DNA of 64,000 nucleotides from Gemmatimonas sp. UBA7669 (GTDB taxonomy: Bacteria; Gemmatimonadota; Gemmatimonadetes; Gemmatimonadales; Gemmatimonadaceae): assembly GCF_002483225.1 (NCBI RefSeq), contig NZ_DLHL01000015.1, positions 62,001 through 126,000 of the forward strand, in the 5' to 3' direction. Both the position numbers and the translations under genes were made by a program. The notes beneath the pieces were generated by a model. The model ran no database searches, was not told the origin of the DNA, and saw only the letters and a program-made list of their open reading frames with translations. Below, piece by piece: positions 24,233 to 32,715 of this stretch (position 1 is the stretch's first letter; each line of letters starts with the position of its first letter).

Positions 24233-25653
24233 GCGAAATACACCACGAAGCCCAGTGCCAGCCAGGCAATGAGTCGCAGCCAGGTGTCGAGCGGCAGGCT
24301 CACCATCTGCAACAGACAGGCAAAGGCGGCGCCCAGTGGCACCCAGGGCACGAAGGGCGTGCGGAAGGGGCGCGGGGCATTGGGCTCGGTGCGCCGCAGC
24401 ACGATCACGCCGATGGACACCAGCACGAAGGCCAGCAAGGTCCCGATGCTGGTGAGCTCGCCCAGCGTGCTGATGGGTGTAAAGCCCGCCACCGCTGCAA
24501 TGACCACGGCCACCAAGGCCGTGGAGCGATGCGGCGTGCGGAATCGCGGATGCACCTGCGAAAAGAGTCCGGGCAGCAGACCATCCCGGCTCATGCTGAA
24601 AAACACGCGCGTCTGCCCCAGCATGGTCACGATCATCGTGCTGAAGAGGCCGAACAGGGCGCTGACCTTGATGAAGGGGCTGAGCCAGCGCACGCCGGTG
24701 GCATCGATACCCACAGCCAGCGGGTCGGGCACATTGAGCTGCGCATAGGGCACAATGCCGGTGAGCACGATGGCCACGCCCACATAAATCACGGTGCAGA
24801 TGGCGAGACTGCCCAGCATGCCGCGTGGCATGTCGCGCTGCGGGTTGCGCGCCTCCTGCGCCGCGGTCGACACGGAGTCGAAGCCCACGTAGGCAAAGAA
24901 CATGATGCCCGCGCCGCGCAGCACACCGCTCCAACCAAAGGCGCCAAACGTGCCCTCATTGGCCGGCAGGAAAGGCGTGAGATTTTCGGCGCGCACGTAC
25001 TGCGCCCCCACGCCGATGAACACCAGTAGCACACAGCACTTGAGCACCACCAGCACCGTGTTCACACCGGCCGACTGCTTGATGCCACGAATGAGCAAGG
25101 CCGCCACCACAAACACGATCAAGGCGGCTGGCAAGTTGAACAGGCCGGTGGCCGTGGCGCCATCGGGCGCGCGCAGCGCCGTGCCGGGCGCGCCGGTCAG
25201 TGCCAAGGGTATATGCAACCCCAGATCGCGCAGAAAACTCACGAGATAGCCCGACCAGCCCACGGCAATGGTGGCCGTGGCCAGTGCGTACTCGAGCACC
25301 AGGTCCCAGCCGATGATCCACGCGAACACTTCGCCCACGGTAGCATAGGCATAGGTGTAGGCGCTGCCCGCCACAGGCACGAGCGCCGCAAACTCGGCAT
25401 AACACAAGCCCGCCAGCGCACAGGCCACCGCCGAGAGCAGCATGCTGATGACGAGGGCCGGACCGGCGTGCTGCGAGGCCGCCACCCCGGTGAAGACGAA
25501 GATGCCGGTGCCGATGACCGAGCCAATGCCGAGGGCCGTGAGCTCTCGCACGCCGAGTGAACGGGCGAGCAGGCCGCGTTCCGCCTCCGCCTGCAGGGCG
25601 GCAAGTGGCTTGCGGACGAACAGCGAACTGGTGGGTGGTGCAGACCGTGCCAT
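24166..25653 (-). CDS. APC-superfamily amino-acid permease
   Basis: A 495-residue inner-membrane transporter of the amino acid-polyamine-organocation superfamily, closest in style to the CAT (cationic amino-acid) group. Residues 1-35 are cytoplasmic, followed by about 12-14 transmembrane helices. The first carries GIGSVIGTGIFVFTG, the unwound substrate-binding motif of this fold, and FFAYVGFDSVSTAAQEARNPQRDMP is the typical helix 6 and following loop. The substrate cannot be assigned. The Ser/Arg/Ala-rich C-terminal tail is coded in the stretch shared antisense with the response regulator. The GlxA-type regulator gene lies 54 bases upstream in the same direction. Confidence 0.9.
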   Translation of the reverse strand: MARSAPPTSSLFVRKPLAALQAEAERGLLARSLGVRELTALGIGSVIGTGIFVFTGVAASQHAGPALVISMLLSAVACALAGLCYAEFAALVPVAGSAYTYAYATVGEVFAWIIGWDLVLEYALATATIAVGWSGYLVSFLRDLGLHIPLALTGAPGTALRAPDGATATGLFNLPAALIVFVVAALLIRGIKQSAGVNTVLVVLKCCVLLVFIGVGAQYVRAENLTPFLPANEGTFGAFGWSGVLRGAGIMFFAYVGFDSVSTAAQEARNPQRDMPRGMLGSLAICTVIYVGVAIVLTGIVPYAQLNVPDPLAVGIDATGVRWLSPFIKVSALFGLFSTMIVTMLGQTRVFFSMSRDGLLPGLFSQVHPRFRTPHRSTALVAVVIAAVAGFTPISTLGELTSIGTLLAFVLVSIGVIVLRRTEPNAPRPFRTPFVPWVPLGAAFACLLQMVSLPLDTWLRLIAWLALGFVVYFAYGRSRAAGVRRASAVSSTASR

Positions 25654-25707
25654 GCGGGCTCCATGAGTGAGAGGAGTGACATCCGCATGGTGGGCTGTCG
25701 GTCTGCT

Positions 25708-26805
25708 TCAGCGCATCGGCTGCTGTGTCAGCGTTGTGCCAGAGATCGGTGAGCGCGACGCGTCGGCAAACGATGGAATGGCGAAGCGCTTGCGATACGT
25801 ACCTGGCGAAAGGCCCGTGACCCGTTTGAACAATCGTCGGAAGAAGGCGGGGTCCTCGTATCCCACCTGCCAGCCCACCTGCTCCACCGGTACATCGGTG
25901 CGCTCGAGTCGTCGCTTGGCCTGCTCCACACGCAGCGATTGCACGTACACAATGGGGGCCACGCCAGTGGCCACGGTGAAGCGGCGTTTGAAGGTGCGCG
26001 GCGCGAGGCGCGACTGCCGAATCATTTCTTCGACGGGGTTCGCAACCTGGTAGTGCGCATCGAGCCAGGTTTGCGCCTGCACGATCTCGGCGTCCCCGTG
26101 ATCCCGCCGACCTTCGAAGACCATGTAGGGCGTGAGACCATCCTGATGCCACTGCAGCGCAAAGGACCGCGCCACTTCCTGCGCCGCCACCGCACCGGCG
26201 AAGCGCGCGATGAGGTACAGCACGAGGTCGTGCCACGCCATGGACGCACCGGAGCTCACCAGATCATCACGGCCGCCTGACACAACGAGCACCCGTTCCG
26301 GATGCACCTGCACCTGCGGGTGCGCGCGACGGAAAGCCTCGGCGTACCCGAAGTGCACCGTGGCATGCTGTGCATCGAACAGGCCGGTTTCCCCGAGGAG
26401 AAAGATTCCGGAGCAGGCCGAGCAGAGAATTGCCCCCTGCGCGTGCATGGCGCGCAACCATGCCACGAGTGCGGGATAGCGGCCGATCTGCCAACCTTCG
26501 GGCCCGAGCAGAATGGATGGCACGATGACGATGTCGGTGCTGCGCACCTCGTCGACGGCACGCTGCACCATGGTCGGCACCCCACTGGCCAGCATGAGGG
26601 GGCCGCGCGCTGCGCCCACGATGTCCACCTGGAACGGCGGCGGTGCGGGCGCCGCCCCTGGCGCCGGCGTCATGAACGCAAAGGCATTCATGACGTCGAA
26701 GACGCCGCTGAGCGTGGACAGCACGGCGTCCGGGATGGCCAGCAGGCTCACATGGCGAGTGCTGGTGCCGGGGATGGTGGCACGAATGGACCGGTTCCGG
26801 GTCAT
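25708..26805 (-). CDS. GlxA-family AraC-type transcriptional regulator
   Basis: A 365-residue regulator. The N-terminal DJ-1/PfpI-like (class I amidotransferase-fold) domain covers about 20-215, with a nucleophile-elbow Cys in AILCSACSGIFLLGE. The C-terminal AraC DNA-binding domain (about 245-340) has two helix-turn-helix units: VEEMIRQSRLAPRTFKRRF and VEQVGWQVGYEDPAFFRRLF. This is the GlxA/CdhR arrangement, often linked to amine or amino-acid catabolism. Start MTRNRSIRA has AGGGG 4-5 bases upstream. It precedes the permease gene in the same direction and is divergent from the methyltransferase, with a 12-bp repeat array between. Confidence 0.88.
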   Translation of the reverse strand: MTRNRSIRATIPGTSTRHVSLLAIPDAVLSTLSGVFDVMNAFAFMTPAPGAAPAPPPFQVDIVGAARGPLMLASGVPTMVQRAVDEVRSTDIVIVPSILLGPEGWQIGRYPALVAWLRAMHAQGAILCSACSGIFLLGETGLFDAQHATVHFGYAEAFRRAHPQVQVHPERVLVVSGGRDDLVSSGASMAWHDLVLYLIARFAGAVAAQEVARSFALQWHQDGLTPYMVFEGRRDHGDAEIVQAQTWLDAHYQVANPVEEMIRQSRLAPRTFKRRFTVATGVAPIVYVQSLRVEQAKRRLERTDVPVEQVGWQVGYEDPAFFRRLFKRVTGLSPGTYRKRFAIPSFADASRSPISGTTLTQQPMR

Positions 26806-26858
26806 GTTGCCCCTGAAGGCCGTGCCACCGGCGGGCGATCGTGCACGAGCAGTACCGC

Positions 26859-26906
26859 ACGTCGCACAACACGTCGTGCCCCACATCGTCCCGTACATCG
26901 TCCCGC
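26859..26906. repeat. Four-copy 12-bp tandem array between divergent genes
   Basis: The words ACGTCG, ACGTCG, ACATCG, ACATCG begin at 26859, 26871, 26883 and 26895, exactly 12 bases apart, within units such as ACGTCGTGCCCC and ACATCGTCCCGT. The array ends 16 bases before the methyltransferase ATG and lies 54 bases upstream of the GlxA-type start, in the only shared control region. It could be an operator array for the regulator or an old tandem duplication. Confidence 0.65.
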
Positions 26907-26922
26907 ACACACCAGGTGATTC

Positions 26923-27990
26923 ATGCACGCTCCGGTCTTCGATCCCAACACACTCGACGCGCTCATCGGTCGCGCCGTCAGCGACCTGTCTGCCGCCCAT
27001 GGCGGCGTCATGGTGAGCATAGGCTTCAAGCTCGGACTCTACAAGGTCATGGCGGGCGCCGGTCCCCTGACCTCCGCCGAGGTGGCCACGCGCGCCGGCT
27101 GCGCCGAACGCTATGTGCGCGAATGGCTGAACTCGCAGGTGGCAGGCGGCTACGTGAACTACCATGCCATCAGCGGCACGTACGAAATGTCGCCGGAACA
27201 GGCACTCGTCATGGCCGACCCGGACAGTCCGGCGTACATGACGCCTGCCTGGCAGGTGACGGCCAGCATGTGGCGTGATGAGGCCAAGACGCTGCAGGCC
27301 TTTCGCACCGGAGCCGGTGTCTCGTGGGGCGACCATGATGACGCGCTGTACTGCGGTGTGGCCTCGTTCTATCGCAACGCGTACCGGGCCAACCTGATTC
27401 CCGTGTGGTTGCCGGCTCTGGATGGCGTGGTCGGACAGCTCGAGCGCGGGATACGCGTGGCCGACGTCGGTTGCGGCTACGGCCACAGCACGCTGCTGAT
27501 GGCGCAGGCCTTTCCGAACTCGCGCTTTCATGGCATCGACGGGCACGCGCCCTCGGTGGCCGAAGCGACACGTCTCGCCGATGAAGCGGGGCTCGCCGAT
27601 CGGGTCACCTTCAGCGTGGGAGCGGCCTCGAGTTTTGCGGGAGCGGACTACGGCCTGGTGTGCTTCTTCGACGCGCTGCACGACATGGGCGACCCACTCG
27701 CGGCCGTCCGTCACGCCCACTCCGTGCTGGCCCCCGACGGCACGGTGATGCTGGTGGAACCGTTCGCGAACGATCGCACAGAGGACAACATTTCGCCGGT
27801 TGCCCGTCTGTACTACTCGGCGTCGGTGTCCCTCTGCTGCGCACACGCCATCAGCGATGGCGGCGCGCTGGTGCTCGGCGCACAGGCGGGAGAAGCACGC
27901 CTGGCCGATGTGTTCCGGAAGGCGGGCTTCACGCACTTCCGTCGGGCGCACGCGTCCCCGTTCAATCTGGTGCTCGAGGCGCGGAAGTAG
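26923..27990 (+). CDS. SAM-dependent methyltransferase with N-terminal winged helix
   Basis: A 355-residue protein. The N-terminal part (about 1-100) resembles the winged-helix dimerisation domain of O-methyltransferase-like and Rv2258c-like proteins (GLYKVMAGAGPLTSAEVATR). The C-terminal class I Rossmann domain has motif I VADVGCGYGHSTLLM, the acidic residue in FHGIDGHAP, and later motifs DALHDMGDP and VMLVEPFAN. The substrate is unknown; small-molecule methylation is likely. It is divergent from the GlxA-type regulator, and the next gene begins 84 bases after its stop. Confidence 0.82.
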   Translation: MHAPVFDPNTLDALIGRAVSDLSAAHGGVMVSIGFKLGLYKVMAGAGPLTSAEVATRAGCAERYVREWLNSQVAGGYVNYHAISGTYEMSPEQALVMADPDSPAYMTPAWQVTASMWRDEAKTLQAFRTGAGVSWGDHDDALYCGVASFYRNAYRANLIPVWLPALDGVVGQLERGIRVADVGCGYGHSTLLMAQAFPNSRFHGIDGHAPSVAEATRLADEAGLADRVTFSVGAASSFAGADYGLVCFFDALHDMGDPLAAVRHAHSVLAPDGTVMLVEPFANDRTEDNISPVARLYYSASVSLCCAHAISDGGALVLGAQAGEARLADVFRKAGFTHFRRAHASPFNLVLEARK

Positions 27991-28074
27991 TTGCTGGCGG
28001 CCGGGCCAGTTCCTAGCATTGGCAGATGCGCCCCATGCTGTGGTCCCTTGGGCACTTGTGAACTGGTCCGGTCC

Positions 28075-29115
28075 ATGCAATTCCCTGTCAGCGTTCTGTC
28101 TGCTGCGCTCGTCTCTCTGGGTGTGTCGTCTACAACGTCTGCACAGCCCAAAGCGACGTTTGTCGATGACTCATTGCTCTCGTATAACGTGAAGCCATCG
28201 ACGCAACTGCGAAGAACGGAGACCGGGGGGTTTGTGGTCGGCCCACTCACGGGTAAACACGTTGTCGCGCAGATCTCGCCGGATCTGCGGCAGGTTCGCA
28301 GTCTGGCCAGGCAAGGTGCGGGCCCAGCGGAACAGACGGGATGGCTGGTGGTCGCTGCGGCGCCCGGCGGACGAACGATCGTGGTGGCGAACCAACTCGA
28401 TCGCAGCACCGTGCTCGGACCTGGCGGGAAAGTGGAGATGACGGCACGAGCCATCATGGTGCCCGACGGCGTGGCGATGTGTCGTGGACGACTGCTGCTG
28501 AGCGGCTTGCATCGTGGTGATGGCACCAACGGCACCAGCGAAGGCGTCTTCGAGGTGGACACGGCCAGGCGTGTCCGCCAGCTGTACTCCACCAGACGCG
28601 GCTTGGCCCTGCGAGCTTTCTTTGGGAGTACCGATATGCTGGCCGCTCGAGGCGACCGGCTGATTGCTGGCGTTCCGAACCGAGCTGAGCTCGTGGTGTC
28701 AGACAGCGGTTGCGGCAGGTTTCGCACGATCCCAGTGCGCCTTCCGTGGTTTGTGCCGTGGGACAAGGCCGACCCGATGCCAGCGTTCACCAAGCCCATG
28801 CAGCCACGCGTGACCGGCGTGCGCTTGGTGTCCGACACCCGGGCGGCCATGCTCGTGCTCCGTGCGTACGGGAAAGCGAAGTTCGAGACGTTCCCGGGCA
28901 GGTCGGCCGTACCCATTCCGCGAGGCAACGGGCCATGGTCGGAAACGGTGCTCGTGCTGGTGGACCTGACCACCGGCGATGTCATCAGCGAGCAGACCCT
29001 GTCGCAGGTCAACTGGCGCTTCGCGAGTGATGCAGAGCTCGTTGCGCATACGCTCGACGGTGGCGATCGGTCCGGCTTCATATTGCGGCCGATCGAACCA
29101 ACCACGAAGCGTTGA
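28075..29115 (+). CDS. Exported protein of unknown function, possibly beta-propeller
   Basis: A 346-residue protein; I recognise no family. Start MQFPVSVLSA gives a signal peptide (about 1-24, ending TTSAQ). The body shows repeated strand-turn patterns (FVVGPLTGKHVVAQISPD, GRTIVVANQLDRS, GRLLLSGLHRGD) reminiscent of six-bladed beta-propellers, but no catalytic motif. No membrane segment follows the signal peptide, so it is probably periplasmic or secreted. The ribosome-binding site is weak. It converges on ftsA and is followed by a hairpin terminator. Confidence 0.6.
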   Translation: MQFPVSVLSAALVSLGVSSTTSAQPKATFVDDSLLSYNVKPSTQLRRTETGGFVVGPLTGKHVVAQISPDLRQVRSLARQGAGPAEQTGWLVVAAAPGGRTIVVANQLDRSTVLGPGGKVEMTARAIMVPDGVAMCRGRLLLSGLHRGDGTNGTSEGVFEVDTARRVRQLYSTRRGLALRAFFGSTDMLAARGDRLIAGVPNRAELVVSDSGCGRFRTIPVRLPWFVPWDKADPMPAFTKPMQPRVTGVRLVSDTRAAMLVLRAYGKAKFETFPGRSAVPIPRGNGPWSETVLVLVDLTTGDVISEQTLSQVNWRFASDAELVAHTLDGGDRSGFILRPIEPTTKR

Positions 29116-29127
29116 GTCGAAATCCGA

Positions 29128-29156
29128 GAGGCCCACGCCATGCCGGCTTGGGCCTC
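29128..29156 (+). terminator. Hairpin terminator between the exported-protein gene and ftsA
   Basis: GAGGCCCA (29128-29135) pairs with TGGGCCTC (29149-29156); after one mismatch GCC/GGC extends the stem. On the plus strand it is followed by CTTTGCATTTCC. It lies 13 bases after the plus-strand stop and 31 bases after the minus-strand ftsA stop, so it may serve both convergent transcripts, including the end of the dcw operon. Confidence 0.55.
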
Positions 29157-29186
29157 CTTTGCATTTCCTGCGCTAACGCGTTGCGG

Positions 29187-30440
29187 TCAGAAGAAGTCCT
29201 GCAACCAGGTCTTCACACGTGACGCCAGCTTGTCCACACTCGCGCCGGGCCGCCCGCCCTTGCGGGCCACCACACCGCCGAGTGCCTCGCGGTGTGCACC
29301 GTATAGCGCGAGGCCAACGGCCGTGGCGAACTGCGGCTGCGTGACGTTTTCCACCAGACCATCGAGCTTGGCACCGGGCACGCCGATGCGCACACCGAGA
29401 CCGAACACATCGGCCGCGAGTTCGCGAATGCCTTCGAGTGACGCGCCACCGCCGGTGAGGACGACGCCCCCGTTCAGGCGGCCCGTGAAACCCGCCTGAT
29501 GCACCTCGCGCTGGGCCTTCTCGAAGATCTCGTCCATGCGCTGGTGAATGATGTGCGTCATGAGCTCGCGCGAAATGTGCCGCTCACCGTGTGCGCCTGA
29601 CGCGGGCATGGCAATGACCTGCTGCGGATCGATTAGCGGCTCATACGCGCAGCCATACGCATCCTTGATCTGCTCGGCGTCATGCTGCGTGATGCCCAGG
29701 CCCTGCACGAGATCGCTGGTGACGGTCTGCCCACCAAAGGGGATGGTGCCGAGATGCCGGATCTTGCCTTCATGGAACACGGCGAGATCGGTGGTGCCGG
29801 CGCCCAGCTCCACGAGCACAACACCGAGCTCCTTTTCTTCCTCGGTGAGCACGGCCAGCGCGCTGGCCAGCGGCTCGAGCACCAGCTCACGCGTGCGATA
29901 GCCCGCGCGCTCGATGGCCTTGCGCAGGTTCATGGCCGGCGAGCTGCCAATGGTGACGAGATACATCTCCGTCTCGAGGCGGGTGCCGATCATGCCCACG
30001 GGATCGCGGATGCCATCGACCTTGTCCACGCGATACTCCTGCGGAATGGCGTGCAGCAGCTCGCGATCCTGGGGAATGGCCATGGCGCGCGCGACTTCGT
30101 TGACACGCTCCACGTCGGGCCGCGTGATCTCGTGACCACTGATGGCCACCACACCCGACGAGGTCATGGCCCGCACATGCTCGCCGGCAATGCCTACAAA
30201 CAGTCCGTCGGCGGCGACACCGGCCAGATGCGTGGCTTCTTCAACCGCCGCGCGAATGGAGCGTGTCGCCTCCTCGATGTCCGACACCATGCCGCGCCTG
30301 AGGCCCATGGTGCGCGTGTGCCCCACACCCAGCACCTTGAGGCGCGGGGCACGCGGCACATCGCCGTGAACCGCCGCCACGAGGGCGGTGGTGTAGGCGG
30401 TGCCGATGTCGAGGGCGGCGACGATGGGTTCGGATGTCAT
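29187..30440 (-). CDS. ftsA: Cell division protein FtsA
   Basis: A 417-residue actin-fold ATPase tethering FtsZ to the membrane. ATP-site segments are visible: VAALDIGTAYTTALVA near the N-terminus, LVELGAGTTDLAVF and VVLTGGGASLEGIRELA. The SHS2/1C domain lies between about 85 and 165. The C-terminus ends SRVKTWLQDFF, the amphipathic membrane-targeting helix expected of FtsA. It overlaps ftsQ by ATGA and is the last gene of the dcw operon; ftsZ does not follow. Confidence 0.95.
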   Translation of the reverse strand: MTSEPIVAALDIGTAYTTALVAAVHGDVPRAPRLKVLGVGHTRTMGLRRGMVSDIEEATRSIRAAVEEATHLAGVAADGLFVGIAGEHVRAMTSSGVVAISGHEITRPDVERVNEVARAMAIPQDRELLHAIPQEYRVDKVDGIRDPVGMIGTRLETEMYLVTIGSSPAMNLRKAIERAGYRTRELVLEPLASALAVLTEEEKELGVVLVELGAGTTDLAVFHEGKIRHLGTIPFGGQTVTSDLVQGLGITQHDAEQIKDAYGCAYEPLIDPQQVIAMPASGAHGERHISRELMTHIIHQRMDEIFEKAQREVHQAGFTGRLNGGVVLTGGGASLEGIRELAADVFGLGVRIGVPGAKLDGLVENVTQPQFATAVGLALYGAHREALGGVVARKGGRPGASVDKLASRVKTWLQDFF

Positions 30441-31204
30441 GGCTGTCTGGCAATCACCTGGTCACGGAAACGCAGATCGAGCTCCACCACACGCAACCGG
30501 TTGCGTGCGAGATCTGCTTCCACGGGTAATATGTCCCGGACACGTGCCACGGTCACGTTGCGCGGAGTCCGGACTGTCACTGAATCGAGCTGCAGACGGA
30601 ATTCGGTCGTTCCGACCGCCGCGGCACGGGCCACACGCCGGTAAATGGACGGCGCCGATGCCCTCAGCCCTCCCAAAAGATGCAGCAGGGCGCTATCGGG
30701 GGCCGAGGCAATCGGCACATCCATCGGGGTGCGCACGGGATCGATGGGCAGCAGGTGCCCGCGCGCGTCCGCCGGTGTGAGGGGCTGGCCCTTCCGCTCT
30801 ACCAGAGCCACCGGCTCCCGCTCGGTCAGGCGAACGTGCAGGGTGCCCGGCAAGCGGCGCTCCACCAGCGCCGTGAGTACCAGCGGATGTCCTTCCAGAC
30901 GCAGCGCGAGTGGCGCCAGCGGCTGCCACACGGATTGCAGCGTGTCCACATCGAGCAACGCCAGCAGCTCGCCCGTGCGCGCGTAGCGCACGCCCTCCAT
31001 CTCGACGCGCCGCACGTGGAAGAAGTCGAGCTGTGACAGCGCGCGCGGGCCCCACCACGGACTGCCCACGACCGCGGCCAGCCCCGACAGCAGCGCGACC
31101 CCTTGCACCCAGCGCAACCATCGCGGCCGCGAGCTTACCGCTGGGTCCGCACCGCTAGTGGCGGCACCGCCTGTCGCAGTGGACTGTGTGTTGCTACGAG
31201 CCAC
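30437..31204 (-). CDS. ftsQ: Cell division protein FtsQ
   Basis: A 255-residue bitopic division protein. A short cytoplasmic tail precedes one transmembrane helix (about 31-50, VQGVALLSGLAAVVGSPWW). The POTRA domain begins FFHVRRVEMEGVRYARTGELLALL, and the beta domain follows with LPGTLHVRLTEREPVALVER. It would join FtsL and FtsB in the divisome regulatory subcomplex. The start is GTG at 31204, and the gene lies between murC and ftsA as usual in dcw clusters. Confidence 0.88.
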   Translation of the reverse strand: MARSNTQSTATGGAATSGADPAVSSRPRWLRWVQGVALLSGLAAVVGSPWWGPRALSQLDFFHVRRVEMEGVRYARTGELLALLDVDTLQSVWQPLAPLALRLEGHPLVLTALVERRLPGTLHVRLTEREPVALVERKGQPLTPADARGHLLPIDPVRTPMDVPIASAPDSALLHLLGGLRASAPSIYRRVARAAAVGTTEFRLQLDSVTVRTPRNVTVARVRDILPVEADLARNRLRVVELDLRFRDQVIARQP

Positions 31205-31216
31205 GAACGCGCTGCC

Positions 31217-32671
31217 TCAGGACGGCTGCGGGGTCGAACCACAAAGACGGGCCAGCAACTCCGGTCCGCTGCGCGTGATGTCCCCCGCACCCATGGTGAG
31301 CACCACGTCGCCCTCGCGCACAAAGTCGGTGAGCGCCGCGGCCACGTCGGCGCGCGGGCCGCTCCAACGCAGCATGTCGCCCGTCACCCGCTGCGCAATG
31401 AGCGCGGAACTCACGCCCGGCTCCGGCGTTTCTCGCGCGCCATAGATGTCGCAGAGGAACAATGCGTCGGCCGCCGAAAGTGCCTCGGCGAACTCGCGCT
31501 GCAGATCGCGCGTGCGCGAGTAGAGATGCGGTTGAAACGCGAGCACGAGGCGACGACCCGGGAAGCTGTGCCGCGCGGCGGCGAGGGTGGCCGCCACCTC
31601 GGTGGGGTGATGCGCATAGTCGTCTACCACCTCCACACCGGCCGCACTGCCCAGTCGCTGGAAGCGACGCTCCACCCCGCGAAATGCCGCAAGGCCCGGT
31701 GCCATGTCACGCACGCGCGCACCAAGCGCGAGCCCCGCGCCCAGCGCCGCCAGCGCATTGCGGACGTTGTGCACACCAGGTACGGCCAGTTGCACCTCGC
31801 CCACCGCCTCGTCGTCAAAGCGCACCGTAAAGCGCGAGCCCGCGGCATCGAGCACCAGATCGTGGGCCACGAGCCTGGCATCGCGGGCGTGCGGCGACGG
31901 ATCCGTGCCCGGCACCGTGGCGCTGTAGGCAATGACTTCGCGACTGCTGGCCACACGCAGTTGCATGGCCCCCTCGTCGTCGGCGCAGCGCACCACGACG
32001 CGCGCCGGTGAGCAATACTGCTCGAAGGTGCGGGAGATGTCGTCGAGATCGCGGTAGATGTCGAGATGATCAGCCTCGACATTGAGCACCACCGCGACGT
32101 CCACCGCCAACGCGAGGAATGAGCGGTCGTACTCGTCGGCTTCCACCACATAGGTTGGGCCACCGAGATGCAGGTTGCCCTGCCAGCGCTCGACGCGGCC
32201 ACCGACGACACCGGTGGGGGCCAGACCCGCTGCGGCCAGTGCCTCGGTGGTCATGACGGTCGTGGTGGTCTTGCCATGTGTGCCGGCAATGCCCACCAGC
32301 GTGCCGCCGCTCACCGCGGCGGCCAGCGCCTCGGCGCGCCGCACCAACGGCCGACCGGCGTCGCGGGCGGCCTGCATTTCGGCGTGCGCCGAAGGTATGG
32401 CCGACGAGTACACCACCGCGCGCGCCGCCGCCACGCGCGACGCGTCATGTGCCGTGACCGCAATGCCAAGCCGCTGCAGATCCGGCGCGCCATCGGGATT
32501 GGCGTCCGTGCCCTGCACACGCACACCACGACGGGCGAGCAGTTCGGCCAGCGCGCTCATGCCGGCGCCCGCAATGCCGATGAAGTGCACCGGGCGCTGG
32601 TCCTCTGCATCGAGCAGCAGGGCCGTGTGCGAAGCCTGGGGTTCGGAGTGTGGCGAAGAGGACGAGGTCAC
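31217..32671 (-). CDS. murC: UDP-N-acetylmuramate-L-alanine ligase
   Basis: A 484-residue Mur ligase adding L-Ala to UDP-MurNAc. The N-terminal Rossmann domain starts VHFIGIAGAGMSALAELLARRG; the ATP loop is GIAGTHGKTTTTVM; further marks are VVEADEYDRSFL and VDDYAHHPTEV, the latter characteristic of MurC. The start is GTG at 32671 after a disordered Ser/His-rich lead. It is separated from murG by 44 bases and from ftsQ by 12. MurB, often next to MurC, is absent from the window. Confidence 0.95.
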   Translation of the reverse strand: MTSSSSPHSEPQASHTALLLDAEDQRPVHFIGIAGAGMSALAELLARRGVRVQGTDANPDGAPDLQRLGIAVTAHDASRVAAARAVVYSSAIPSAHAEMQAARDAGRPLVRRAEALAAAVSGGTLVGIAGTHGKTTTTVMTTEALAAAGLAPTGVVGGRVERWQGNLHLGGPTYVVEADEYDRSFLALAVDVAVVLNVEADHLDIYRDLDDISRTFEQYCSPARVVVRCADDEGAMQLRVASSREVIAYSATVPGTDPSPHARDARLVAHDLVLDAAGSRFTVRFDDEAVGEVQLAVPGVHNVRNALAALGAGLALGARVRDMAPGLAAFRGVERRFQRLGSAAGVEVVDDYAHHPTEVAATLAAARHSFPGRRLVLAFQPHLYSRTRDLQREFAEALSAADALFLCDIYGARETPEPGVSSALIAQRVTGDMLRWSGPRADVAAALTDFVREGDVVLTMGAGDITRSGPELLARLCGSTPQPS

Positions 32672-32715
32672 AGCGAAATCACAGCCTGAAAGCGAGGGGA
32701 AGTTGAACGCGAGGA

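Noticed and set aside
26859..26906. 12-bp array as a small CRISPR
   Set aside because: Units are contiguous and far too short, with no unique spacers and no cas genes anywhere in the window.
27998..28074. Long-loop inverted repeat (GGGCCAGTTC with GAACTGGTCC) before the exported-protein gene as a riboswitch
   Set aside because: The loop of about 45 bases shows no conserved riboswitch core and one pair is a G-U wobble; too weak to call.
26806..28080. N-terminal extension of the GlxA-type regulator to about 790 residues
   Set aside because: The extension runs antisense through the methyltransferase gene and lacks any domain; ATG 26805 has a ribosome-binding site and starts the fold.
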